A stretch of 27,849 bases of DNA from CAZPQM01 sp964588995 (GTDB lineage Bacteria > Pseudomonadota > Alphaproteobacteria > Rickettsiales > UBA8987). Shown here one piece after another: positions 8,260 to 16,510 of this stretch. The stretch's first letter is position 1. Every line of letters starts with the position of its first letter. A program made the translations under genes and the position numbers. The notes beneath the pieces are model-generated. The model saw only the letters and a list, made by a program, of their open reading frames with translations. It made no database searches and was not told the origin of the DNA. The stretch is from positions 1 through 27,849 of the forward strand of contig CAZPQM010000018.1 of NCBI GenBank assembly GCA_964588995.1. Direction: 5' to 3'.

Positions 8260-8276
8260 TAAAGGGGGAAGATGGA

Positions 8277-8442
8277 TTAGTCGTGTTTTTTATGGGTAAT
8301 CACTTTCCATGTGTAGCTATCTCCCTTATAGCCGTTATTGAAAATATATTCCAGCTCCAGCTCATCCCCTTCCTTCACCTGATTATGGAGCGCTCAGCAC
8401 TATGAGGCATACCAGAATCAGATATAAAACTATATTATTCAT
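8277..8442 (-). pseudogene. Small secreted protein gene split by a frameshift
   Basis: ATG 8442 overlaps the stop of the upstream stress-protein gene by 8 bases. It opens a clean signal-peptide-like start (MNNIVLYLILVCLIVLSAP) that hits TAA at 8385. One frame away, codons running from about 8393 to the TAA at 8277 read NQVKEGDELELEYIFNNGY followed by KGDSYTWKVITHKKHD. A single-base change near 8385-8396 would join them into a protein of about 55 residues. I know no family. The codon-like quality of both halves suggests one former gene, or an indel error in the assembly. Two unrelated chance frames remain possible. Confidence 0.45.
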
Positions 8443-8911
8443 TAAGCTCCTTAATCTGGGCATCGGTTAAATTCCCGGGAACAATCAACATCGGGATATT
8501 AAATTCATCACCAATTTCCCCAGCTAGCTGGGTCAACAAGCCAGTTTTATTGGATGATCCGTCCGCCGCAACACCGAGTACCAACAGGCTGATCGAGCTG
8601 TCTTCCTGTATCAGTTTAATCACCTCATCTTTAATCAGCCCTTCGCATACCTTGGTACGCGGGGTGATTTTTGCCCACTTTTTCGCATCTTCTACCATGG
8701 TTTCCAATATGTCTTCCGCATGCTGTACCCGCTCTTCCTTGATGACATCCCCGACGGAAAAGAGGGAGTTATAATCAACTGGATCAACGACATACATCAA
8801 CAGCACTTCCGAATTGATCCGCTTCGCCCGCGTGCAGGCAAAGCGAAGCGCCGTTTTGGAGTGCGGCTTGTCGTTTACGCAGACTAAAAAGGTGGGTTTG
8901 CTTGTCGGCAT
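8435..8911 (-). CDS. Universal stress protein family (UspA-like)
   Basis: 158 residues with a single Usp domain. The start TFLVCVNDKPHSKTALRFAC and the end SISLLVLGVAADGSSNKTG then FNIPMLIVPG follow the Usp alpha/beta nucleotide-binding fold. The ATP-loop pattern G-2x-G-9x-G(S/T) is degenerate (GVAADGSSNKTGLLTQLAG). GAGGAACT precedes the ATG. It follows the TIGR02186 gene by 13 bases, so the two are probably co-transcribed. The precise role is unknown. Confidence 0.88.
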   Translation of the reverse strand: MPTSKPTFLVCVNDKPHSKTALRFACTRAKRINSEVLLMYVVDPVDYNSLFSVGDVIKEERVQHAEDILETMVEDAKKWAKITPRTKVCEGLIKDEVIKLIQEDSSISLLVLGVAADGSSNKTGLLTQLAGEIGDEFNIPMLIVPGNLTDAQIKELNE

Positions 8912-8924
8912 AGTTCCTCACTTT

Positions 8925-9731
8925 CTAAGTAAATTTCTTGATTACGGCAGTACCAAACCAACCGACAACAATCGCCATCAGCACGGCAACCACGCCATAC
9001 AGCTTCGGTTGTTTATGGGCGAGATCGTAAATAAACGCTTCCAGCCCGATTTTTCGCACCTCGAGCGGCATGGTTTGCATCGAAAGTAACTCACCGTCGT
9101 CGAAAAGATACACATCCGTATGATACCAGCCGCGCTCTATCGTTTTCGGAAATTCCAGCATAGTACGAAAGAGCGTTTCTCCCCAAAAGGTCAGTTCACG
9201 AATCTCCATATGGTAGAGCCCTTGCGCCTGTTTCTGCCGGATGAGTGCATCGCGGAAATACTGCACTTCCTCATCGGTAAACAGACCGCGATCTACCGGG
9301 CGGAGATCAAGGTGGCTGATGCCTATCTCCAAGCGATCCAGCAGGCTGTCACGGCGGATATCTTCCAGCGGCGAGGCGGTCGCGAGCGAATAGAAGGAAG
9401 GCACATTGCTAAACTCCATCGACTGTGTATTGACCCACATGCCGAAGACGCGCTCTTTTTTGCGCACGGTATAATTCTCCCGGGGACCGTAAATCACCGA
9501 CACAACGCGCCCAACATCGTTTCGCGCTCCGAACAGCAGGATCGACGTCCCCTGAAAATTATGATCAATATCGATTTTGTGCAGCGCGAGATCCACATCC
9601 AGTGGCTTGGCGAAGACAGAAGGGAATAAAACAAAATAAAGCAGTGAGTATAGTAATATGAGCCCTTTAGTCGCGCGAAGCGCGTTAGGCTCTTTTGAAA
9701 ATATTGCCCTATTTTCAAGGAGCAATTTCAT
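8925..9731 (-). CDS. TIGR02186-family membrane-anchored protein
   Basis: 268 residues. A signal segment (LILLYSLLYFVLFPSVFA, about residues 24-41) precedes a mature part starting KPLDVDLALHKIDIDHNF, which carries the family pattern IDHNFQGTSILLFGA and KKERVFGMWVN. A C-terminal membrane helix (LYGVVAVLMAIVVGWFGTAV, about 243-262) follows. These proteins typically sit next to a TauE/SafE permease in alphaproteobacteria, as here, where the gap is 2 bases. Function is not established; an accessory role to the permease is inferred. The 23 residues ahead of the signal segment are unusual and contain a DNA palindrome (9660-9692). Confidence 0.85.
   Translation of the reverse strand: MKLLLENRAIFSKEPNALRATKGLILLYSLLYFVLFPSVFAKPLDVDLALHKIDIDHNFQGTSILLFGARNDVGRVVSVIYGPRENYTVRKKERVFGMWVNTQSMEFSNVPSFYSLATASPLEDIRRDSLLDRLEIGISHLDLRPVDRGLFTDEEVQYFRDALIRQKQAQGLYHMEIRELTFWGETLFRTMLEFPKTIERGWYHTDVYLFDDGELLSMQTMPLEVRKIGLEAFIYDLAHKQPKLYGVVAVLMAIVVGWFGTAVIKKFT
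9660..9692. repeat. Small palindrome at the 5' end of the TIGR02186 gene
   Basis: GAGCC (9660-9664) pairs with GGCTC (9688-9692), and an inner CGCGC-GAA-GCGCG stem lies at 9672-9684; the region between is imperfect. It encodes part of the unusual pre-signal leader. It could be an inserted repeat or simply a start-proximal hairpin. Confidence 0.45.
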
Positions 9732-9733
9732 AA

Positions 9734-10648
9734 CTACTCCACCACCTCAATCGAATAAAGATTGTCGGGCTCGAGGAACAGGCCAAGCGCCAGCTTCGCA
9801 CAAACCGCCAGCACGATAATCGCGAGGATGATCCGCAAACGCTCTGCCGGTAATTTCGAGCCGATGACCGTGCCCATCTGCGCGCCGATCACCCCTCCGA
9901 TAATCAGGAGAAAGGCGAGCACGATATCCACCGATTGCGTATTGGTCGCGTGCAAGATCGTGACCATGCTAGTGACAAAAATAATCTGGAACAGGCTGGT
10001 GCCAACGACCACGCTGGTCGGCATCCCGAGCAGGTAGATCATCGCCGGGATGGTCACGAAGCCGCCCCCTATCCCCATCAGCGAGACCAGAATCCCTGCC
10101 ACTGCGCCGATCAGTATGGGTAATATCGCGCTGATTTCCATCTCCGAGCGCGGGAAATAGACTTTGAACGGCAGACGCCTACCGAACCGGCCACGCTCTT
10201 TCGGCGGTAATGGCACTTCGCCCGCACGTTTTTGATGCACCATGGTTTTCAATGATTCGACAAACATAAGCGAACCGACAAAGCCTAGAAAAACCACGTA
10301 AATGAGCGAAATCGTCAGGTCAATCTGCCCGAGCTCTTCAAGGATCGTAAACAGCGATACGCCAAGTGCCGCCCCGATCACCCCGCCGATCAGCATGAAC
10401 AACCCCATTTTAATATCGACATTGCGGCGGTACCAATGCGCCATAAAGCCTGAAACAGAGGAGGCAATGATCTGGTTGGTACAGCTTGCAACCGCCACCG
10501 GAGGCGGAACACCCAGAAAAATCAGCAGGGGCGACAGCAAGAACCCGCCCCCAATGCCAAACATACCGGCGAGGATACCACCCAATCCCCCCAACCCCAG
10601 TAGGAGGATGATATTAATCGGCAATTCCGCAATCGGCAGATAGATCAT
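9734..10648 (-). CDS. TauE/SafE family membrane permease
   Basis: 304 residues, largely hydrophobic, with about eight predicted membrane helices in two repeats. Each half carries the family signature: GGILAGMFGIGGGFLLSPLL near residue 23 and VSLMGIGGGFVTIPAMIYLL in the second half. Members of this family export sulfite, sulfonates or related small anions across the inner membrane. The substrate here cannot be read from sequence. It is the first gene of a probable unit with TIGR02186 and usp. Confidence 0.93.
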   Translation of the reverse strand: MIYLPIAELPINIILLLGLGGLGGILAGMFGIGGGFLLSPLLIFLGVPPPVAVASCTNQIIASSVSGFMAHWYRRNVDIKMGLFMLIGGVIGAALGVSLFTILEELGQIDLTISLIYVVFLGFVGSLMFVESLKTMVHQKRAGEVPLPPKERGRFGRRLPFKVYFPRSEMEISAILPILIGAVAGILVSLMGIGGGFVTIPAMIYLLGMPTSVVVGTSLFQIIFVTSMVTILHATNTQSVDIVLAFLLIIGGVIGAQMGTVIGSKLPAERLRIILAIIVLAVCAKLALGLFLEPDNLYSIEVVE

Positions 10649-10779
10649 AGCGGCGAGTATAGTGTGACGTGAATTGAGAGTCGAGTGGCTTGTTGGCTCG
10701 TTTCACCATTCTTGGCTAGGGGACTATTAAGATGTCATTGCAAGCGCAGTTTCGCGTGACGATGACGGATAAATAAGAT

Positions 10780-10808
10780 CGTCATCGCGAACGTAGTGAC
10801 GCGATCTC
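10780..10808. repeat. Half copy of the CGTCATTGCGAG palindrome family
   Basis: Starts CGTCATCGCGAACG and ends GCGATCTC, the left arm of the same repeat found complete at 14839-14933. Another fragment, TCATTGCAAGCGC, lies just upstream at 10735. Confidence 0.6.
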
Positions 10809-10820
10809 AGGCCACATGCG

Positions 10821-10905
10821 CGTCATTACGAGCCGAAGGCGACGTAATCTCATTGTGGGGTCCCCTGGACGAGATTGCTTCGTCGTTTCACTCCTCGCAA
10901 TGACA
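10821..10905. repeat. REP-like palindrome, CGTCATTGCGAG family
   Basis: The left arm CGTCATTACGAGCC...GTAATCTC and the right arm GAGATTGC...CTCGCAATGACA are inverted copies of each other (85 bp). The same family occurs at 14839-14933. Repeats of this type are widespread in bacterial intergenic DNA. Confidence 0.75.
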
Positions 10906-10920
10906 TATAAGAACAGCCCT

Positions 10921-11006
10921 TGTCATCCTGAGCGACAGCGAAGGATCTTCTGGAACGAACCGCCTGAAAAAGATGCTTCGACTCGCTATGCTCGCTCAGC
11001 ATGACA
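10921..11006. repeat. REP-like palindrome, TGTCATCCTGAGCG family
   Basis: The left arm TGTCATCCTGAGCGACAGCG, then AAGGATCTTC, is matched by the right arm AAGATGCTTCG...CGCTCAGCATGACA in inverse orientation (86 bp). It is a second repeat family inserted between pieces of the first. Confidence 0.75.
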
Positions 11007-11008
11007 AA

Positions 11009-11041
11009 GAGATTGCCGCGCTCCCGTTGGTCGCTCGCCAT
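11009..11041. repeat. Truncated right arm of the CGTCATTGCGAG palindrome
   Basis: GAGATTGCCGCGCTCCCGTT followed by GGTCGCTCGC matches the right arm of the copy at 14839-14933 with few differences, but its expected AATGACG end is degraded. It looks like a broken or interrupted copy. Confidence 0.6.
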
Positions 11042-11062
11042 GGCGCCAACATGATTGATAGG

Positions 11063-12904
11063 CTAACGCCGCACTTTGACATACTCACCCGGCGCATCAG
11101 GAAGCGAGCTCGCAGGCGTGCGCGGTTTCGCATCCACTTTGCCGTCTGAATATTCTGCCAGCCACTGATCCCAATCGCGCCACCAGCTATGCTGATGCTG
11201 TTCCGCCTGCTCTAACCATGCGTCAGGATCCGCCGGGTATTGCTTCGGCGTTTTATCCATCACCCAGTAGCCGTATTTATGCCGTTTACCGAGATCAGGA
11301 CGCGGCGGATTCACCACCCCGGCGACGTGGCCACTCGCCGAAAGCACAAAGCGCATCGGCCCCTTAGCCTGCTGCGTCAATTTATAGGTGGATTTCCACG
11401 GCGCGATGTGATCCTCTTTGGTTGAAAGCATATAAGTTGGAATATCAATATCCGACAGCGCCAATTTTACGCCATCAAACTGCAATTTACGTGGTGTAGC
11501 CAGCGCATTCGCAAGGTAAAGTTTGCGCAGGTAAAAGAGGTGCATATCCGCCGGTAAAGCGGTCGTATCCTGATTCCAGTAGAGCAGGTCAAACGGAAAC
11601 GGCGTTTTGCCCAGCAGGTAATTATTGACCACAAACGACCAGATCAGGTCCGATGCGCGTAAGGAACGGAAAATAAAGCTCATATCCTCGCCTTCATACA
11701 CCCCTTCCGTCTTCAACCGACGCGACAGGGCTTCCACCTGCTCATCGTCTATAAAAACCGAAAGTTCGCCCGGGTCTTCAAAATCCGTTAATGTCGTGAA
11801 GAACGTAATCGACGCTATTCGGTCGCTCTCACCCTTTTGCTCCAGGTAGGACAGACCGGCTGCCATCAGCGTGCCGCCGATGCAGTAGCCTACCAGGTTA
11901 GTACGTTTTTCACCGGTGAGTGTTTCAATCGCTTCTAACGCCGGCAACACAGCTTTAAGGAAATAATCTTCAAAACGTGTCCGTGCTAAGCTGGCATCCG
12001 GGTTGACCCAAGACGTAATAAAAACCGTATGCCCCTGATCGACCAGCCATTTCACCATAGAATTATGCGCCTGCAGATCAAGGATGTAGTATTTATTGAT
12101 CCACGGTGAGACAATAAAAAGCGGCGTTTTATGCACCTTCTCGGTCGTTGGGGTGTATTGTAAAATTTCCACCAGCGCATTTTTGAATACGACCTTGCCC
12201 GGGGTAAAGGCGAGCGTTTTGCCTACCTCGAACGCATCGCGCGCCGTCATGGCGATATCGAGCTTTTCCTTACTGCTTTGCAGATCATGCATCAGATTTT
12301 CCATGCCGCGCACCAGATTCTCACCGTTTGATTCCATCGTTTCGCGTAAGACTTCAGGGTTCATGGTCGCAAAATTGGTGGGAGACAACGCCTCAATCCA
12401 CTGCCGGGTATAAAAATGCAGCTTGCGCTTAGTTTTCTCATCGACATCGTCGAGATCATCGACTATTTCCTGCATCCAGCCAGAGGTGATGAAGTAGGCC
12501 TGCTTTACAAAATCAAACGCGATATATTTGCTCCACGCTTCGTCTTTGAAGCGGCGGTCTTTTTGCGGTGCAACATCGTACGGGTCGATATCCTCGCCCA
12601 TCAGCCGCGCCATCGTGTTCGCCCACAGAATCGTATATTCCTGATAGAGTTCCATCTGATTTTCGATCAGCTCTTCGGGGTGAGTGGACAGGCTTGCAAG
12701 CATCTTGGAGTAGCTGCGCATGGCCGACATAAAGCCGGATTCCGCCTCCGATAAATCCTCGTTTTTCTTTGCAAGTACATCAGCATAAGTTTGCATGAAT
12801 TCCGAGGTTTGCCGGGTCAGTTTGGCAAGGTTATCCGCCCATTCCTGCGTCAGTTCTGCCGTGTCCATATCACTCTCTTTTAGCGCGTTGTTCGTTTGTG
12901 TCAT
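11063..12904 (-). CDS. phaC: Class I poly(3-hydroxyalkanoate) synthase
   Basis: 613 residues. It polymerises (R)-3-hydroxyacyl-CoA into PHA at the granule surface. The N-terminal third is the class I helical region (SGWMQEIVDDLDDVDEKTK). The alpha/beta-hydrolase part carries the synthase box GYCIGG with nucleophile Cys341, plus Asp498 in KEDHIAPW and His526 in ASGHVAGVVNPP. AGGAGCGG seven bases before ATG 12904 supports the start. It lies 83 bases after the ggt pseudogene in the same direction. No phasin, phaA, phaB or phaR is in the window. It implies carbon storage as granules. Confidence 0.96.
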   Translation of the reverse strand: MTQTNNALKESDMDTAELTQEWADNLAKLTRQTSEFMQTYADVLAKKNEDLSEAESGFMSAMRSYSKMLASLSTHPEELIENQMELYQEYTILWANTMARLMGEDIDPYDVAPQKDRRFKDEAWSKYIAFDFVKQAYFITSGWMQEIVDDLDDVDEKTKRKLHFYTRQWIEALSPTNFATMNPEVLRETMESNGENLVRGMENLMHDLQSSKEKLDIAMTARDAFEVGKTLAFTPGKVVFKNALVEILQYTPTTEKVHKTPLFIVSPWINKYYILDLQAHNSMVKWLVDQGHTVFITSWVNPDASLARTRFEDYFLKAVLPALEAIETLTGEKRTNLVGYCIGGTLMAAGLSYLEQKGESDRIASITFFTTLTDFEDPGELSVFIDDEQVEALSRRLKTEGVYEGEDMSFIFRSLRASDLIWSFVVNNYLLGKTPFPFDLLYWNQDTTALPADMHLFYLRKLYLANALATPRKLQFDGVKLALSDIDIPTYMLSTKEDHIAPWKSTYKLTQQAKGPMRFVLSASGHVAGVVNPPRPDLGKRHKYGYWVMDKTPKQYPADPDAWLEQAEQHQHSWWRDWDQWLAEYSDGKVDAKPRTPASSLPDAPGEYVKVRR

Positions 12905-12987
12905 AAATCCGCTCCTGTTCTCGGATCGGGTTGTAGCATATCCCCCTAGTCACTGCATCTCATTTTTCCGGGTCTTTGAGCGCACCC

Positions 12988-14734
12988 CTATTCTCCAGCC
13001 GCAAATCCCTCTCTGCGTGGGTCAACGCCGGAGCGTAAATCTCCGTCCTGCTGCACCGCAATCACATGCAGGCCGCTCGCCATGGGTTTACGTTTGACGC
13101 TATGGCCGGTGGTGCGTAAAGCTTCAGCCAAGGCGGAGGCTGCCGGTATGATCTCGACTACGCTCTCGGCTTTGTTTTTGTTATAGAAATGCGGCAGCGC
13201 GACCGCTTCCTGCGGGGAGAGTTCCTAATCCATCAAAGCAATAGCGGTTTGCAGCACATACGGGATGATGGAGGAACCACCCGGCGACCCCAGCACCCAA
13301 CGGAGTTCGCCATCCGCATCGAAAATCATCAGCGGCGACATGGAGCTACGCGGACGCTTACCCGGCTCCACCCGGTTGGCAACCGGCATGCCGTCCCGTT
13401 CCGGTTCAAAGGAAAAGTCGGTCAACTGGTTGTTCAGCACAAACCCGTTTGTCACCAAACTGGAACCGAAGCTATGCTCTACACTTATGGTCATGGAAAC
13501 CGCATTACCTTTCGCATCCACGACGGAAAGATGGGTCGTAGACGCCCCCTCCTCATGAGTGCTGCTTGCCAGCCCGGTTGTTACCTGCCCCGGTGCAGCC
13601 GGGGTTCCATTACTGCCTCTTTTTTAATCAACCGCCCGCGTGAGGCAAGGTAATCGCGCGATAAGAGTTCATGCACCGGCACACCGACATAATCACTATC
13701 CGCCCAGTAACGGTTGCGATCCGCATAAGCGAGCTTCATAGCCTCCAGCAGGATATGCACCGCCTCGGGCTGCATCACCTTATATGAATGCAGGTTAAAC
13801 TGCTCTACCATCCCGAGCACTTGCAGGAGGGTCGCCGGGCCGCTGGACGGCATGCCCATGCCACATACACGGTAACTGCGATAACTGCCACAGAGCGGGG
13901 CGCGCTGCTTTGCTTCATAGCCTGCCAGATCCTCCAACGTTAGTGCCCCCGGAATCTCCGCCTGTTGTACGGTCTGAACGATATTGCGCGCAAGCCCGGC
14001 TTCGTAAAACGGGGTAATACCTTGTTCGGCGATGGTTCGCAGTGTTTCCGCAAAGGCAGGGTTCGTGAATTTTTGCCCACTTTCACCTGCTTGCCACCGG
14101 CGGGGGTGTAGAGCGTCAAAAAACCGTCCGGCGCCTTATGTTTGAGCGCGTACAGAATGCTTGTGACCATACGTACCGAAGCTGGGAAGCCTTCCTCAGC
14201 AAGTTCAATCGCGGGAGTAAACAGCGTCTCCCACGGCAGTTGCCCCTGCTGCTGATGCGCAAGTTTCAGCATACTGAGAAGACCGGGCACACCCACTGCC
14301 TTGCCGCTTTTGACCGCATCCATAAAATCCATCTTCTCAAGGGGCTTGCCAGCGTCATCGCTCCGGTAGAACAACCATTCCGTAACATTTTTCGGGGCTG
14401 TTTCGCGCCCGTCATAGGTAGTCACCTCGCCGGTTGTTGCGTCATAGTAGACGAGGAACCCGCCACCGCCGATACCGCTGCTTCGTGGCTCCACAAGGTT
14501 CAAGACCATCTGCGCCGCAATCGCTGCATCAACCGCGCTACCGCCTTGTGCAAGCATCGCTTCCGCAGCCTGAGAGGCAAGCGGGTGCGCTGTCACCGCC
14601 ATATAGCGCTCAGCGGTGACTTCCTGCTTCTGAGAGATGCCGGTCGCAGGCTCAGGGGCAATATCGTTCGCCTGTCCGAAAGCGGGCGCACAACATAATA
14701 ACAGGAACACAGCTAGTAGCTTAAACAATACCAT
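12988..14734 (-). pseudogene. ggt: Gamma-glutamyltransferase, disrupted by two frameshifts and a stop
   Basis: The full family length can be pieced together from three frames. From ATG 14734: a signal peptide, then MAVTAHPLASQAAEAMLAQG, VDAAIAAQMVLNLVEPRSSG and GGGGFLVYYD. A -1 shift at the A5 run 14070-14074 moves into FTNPAFAETLRTIAEQG. A second -1 shift at the A6 run near 13619-13624 moves into GTPAAPGQVTTGLASSTHEE, then the catalytic STTHLSVVD (first Thr encoded at 13537-13539). An in-frame TAG at 13225-13227 interrupts LMD*ELSPQEAVALPHFYN, after which the normal end GVDPRREGFAAGE follows to the stop at 12988. An intact enzyme would be periplasmic and cleave glutathione. One added A at each run would restore the frame, so assembly error is possible, but the TAG is not of that type. 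Confidence 0.9.
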
Positions 14735-14792
14735 ACTATCCGATTAAACCGAATGGCATCACAGTGTAACCCCCGCGCCGCAGAGTTTCATA

Positions 14793-14813
14793 TATCCGCA
14801 GGAAAAGCGGATA
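14793..14813. other. Small hairpin upstream of the ggt pseudogene
   Basis: TATCCGC (14793-14799) and GCGGATA (14807-14813) form a perfect 7-bp stem with a 7-base loop. No T-run follows, so it is not a convincing terminator. Confidence 0.35.
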
Positions 14814-14838
14814 CAACCAATCATCCTGTGAGCAATAC

Positions 14839-14933
14839 CGTCATCGCGAGGAACGACGTGACGAAGCGATCTCAGCCCTCATAGACCCAGCAGCATGAGA
14901 TTGCTGCGCTCCCGAAGGTCGCTCGCAATGACG
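14839..14933. repeat. REP-like palindrome, CGTCATTGCGAG family (complete copy)
   Basis: The 95-bp unit begins CGTCATCGCGAGGAACGACG and ends GGTCGCTCGCAATGACG. Its arms are inverted copies enclosing GCGATCTC and GAGATTGC. It is the main content of the 283-base gap between proA and the ggt pseudogene and matches the pieces at 10780-11041. Confidence 0.78.
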
Positions 14934-15017
14934 AGTGTTGTACCCCTTCATCGCAAACACACTGAACCGATCTCAGACCGTAGCAGTCTGCTACCCGGAG
15001 AAACCCGTAAAAGCGCG

Positions 15018-16310
15018 TTATTGGCGCACCGAGCATTCGCTGCTGACGATATATTTGAACGTCGTCAGCTGTTCAATCCCAACCGGGCCGCGCGCGTGCA
15101 GCTTGCCGGTGGCGATGCCGATTTCCGCGCCCATACCGAATTCACCGCCATCGGCAAACTGGGTCGAGGTGTTGTGCATGATAATCGCGCTGTCAATTTC
15201 CTGCTGGAAGCGCTCTACCGCCTGCTGATCTTCGGCGATAATACAATCAGTATGGCCGGAAGAATGCGCTTGTACATGCGCAATTGCCTCATCCAGACCG
15301 CTGACGACTTTCACGGACACAATCGCGTCGAGATATTCCGTATCGAAATCCTCTTCCGTTGCTTCGTTAATACGCCCGTCAATCATGCAGGCTTCCTCAT
15401 CACCGCGTACTTCGCAGCCTTTTTTTGCGAGCGCATCAACCAGTTGCGGCAGAATACTGCCCGCCACCGCTTCATCAATTACGATCGACTCGGTCGCCCC
15501 GCAAATTCCAGTGCGGCGCATTTTCGCGTTTTCAACGATCCGCACCGCCTTATCCGCATCGGCAGAGGAATGAACATAGCTGTGACAGTTGCCGTCAAGA
15601 TGTTGCAGCGTGGGTATCAGACTATCTTCCATCACACGCTTGATCAGCCCTTTACCCCCGCGCGGCACGATGACATCGATAAACTCAACAGAGCGCAGCA
15701 TCGCACCGACCGCCTCACGGTCCGTGGTCGGGATGTTTTGCACCGACGCCTTAGGTAGCCCGGCTTTTTCGATGCCCGACTGCAACGCCTGCATAATCGC
15801 GCCGGAGGAGTGGAAACTCTCCGACCCGCCACGCAGAACCGCCGCATTACCGGACTTCAGGCATAAGGCAGCGGCATCCGCCGTGACGTTCGGGCGGCTT
15901 TCAAATATGACGCCGATCACACCCAGTGGTACAGTCACGCGTTTAATATGCAGCCCGTTTTCATCGCGGCTCCATTCGGCGAGCGTTTTACCTAACGGAT
16001 CATCGAGCTCAGCGATCGCCTCAAGCCCTTTCGCCATCGACTCGACACGCTCGTTATTAAGCTCCAGACGGTCCAAAAACGCACCGCTGATGCCTTTTTC
16101 ATTCGCCGCTTTCATATCCTTCGCGTTCGCATCCAATATGTCCTGCTGATGATCCCGAAGCGCCTGCGCCGCTGCTTTCAGCGCAGCATTCCGCGTTTCG
16201 TTGCTGCTCTTCGCGAGCTCACGGCTGGCCTGCTTGGCTTCCTTGCCGATCTGTGCGACTTCTTTCATTACATCGACAATGGTTTCGGCTGATACGGCGG
16301 CTTGGGTCAT
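15018..16310 (-). CDS. proA: Gamma-glutamyl phosphate reductase
   Basis: 430 residues from ATG 16310, selected because AAAGGAA lies about nine bases upstream and families start here (MTQAAVSAETIVDVMKEVAQ); an open frame extends 57 bases further without a ribosome site. The enzyme makes glutamate 5-semialdehyde with NADPH, the second step of proline synthesis. Visible motifs are LGVIGVIFESRPNVTADAAA, LRGGSE and the catalytic Cys270 in RRTGICGATES. In many alphaproteobacteria it neighbours proB. Here phaC, the TauE/usp unit and the ggt pseudogene lie between. Confidence 0.96.
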   Translation of the reverse strand: MTQAAVSAETIVDVMKEVAQIGKEAKQASRELAKSSNETRNAALKAAAQALRDHQQDILDANAKDMKAANEKGISGAFLDRLELNNERVESMAKGLEAIAELDDPLGKTLAEWSRDENGLHIKRVTVPLGVIGVIFESRPNVTADAAALCLKSGNAAVLRGGSESFHSSGAIMQALQSGIEKAGLPKASVQNIPTTDREAVGAMLRSVEFIDVIVPRGGKGLIKRVMEDSLIPTLQHLDGNCHSYVHSSADADKAVRIVENAKMRRTGICGATESIVIDEAVAGSILPQLVDALAKKGCEVRGDEEACMIDGRINEATEEDFDTEYLDAIVSVKVVSGLDEAIAHVQAHSSGHTDCIIAEDQQAVERFQQEIDSAIIMHNTSTQFADGGEFGMGAEIGIATGKLHARGPVGIEQLTTFKYIVSSECSVRQ

Positions 16311-16455
16311 GTTTCTATTCCTTTGTAATTGATTATCATCCCGGCCTTTTACCGAGATCAAGAGCAAATCGATAGCGGGGGAGCATAAGGCTCAGGATCC
16401 CGAAATAAACCGGAATGTCAGCGTAACAAAATTCCTTTGAAACTGCAAACTCCTC

Positions 16456-16483
16456 TTGACGTGTTACACTATTTTGGTAAAAC
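16456..16483 (+). promoter_or_regulatory. Putative carA promoter
   Basis: TTGACG (16456-16461), a 16-base spacer and TAAAAC (16478-16483) lie about 28 bases before the carA ATG. I see no attenuator or pyrimidine-responsive leader in so short an upstream region. Confidence 0.4.
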
Positions 16484-16510
16484 TCCGCAAAATCCAGCCA
16501 TTCGAGAGAC

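Larger units (their letters stand above)
10649..11062. other. Gene-free interval filled with palindromic repeats
   Basis: This 414-base gap between phaC and the TauE gene shows no credible coding region. Short frames on both strands here only read through repeats. From about 10734 onward it is a patchwork of at least four full or partial REP-like palindromes of two kinds, listed separately. The first 85 bases should hold the TauE promoter, but I see no clear match. Confidence 0.75.

Noticed and set aside
10780..11041. CRISPR array
   Set aside because: The repeats are inverted, of two families and irregular in spacing. There is no regular spacer pattern.
12988..14734. Two or three separate functional genes in place of ggt
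   Set aside because: The fragments follow one another in family order, lack their own ribosome sites, and the catalytic Thr and the C-terminus lie in different fragments.
16311..16367. Longer proA start
   Set aside because: The extra 19 residues have no ribosome site and are unlike known ProA starts. ATG 16310 has AAAGGAA.
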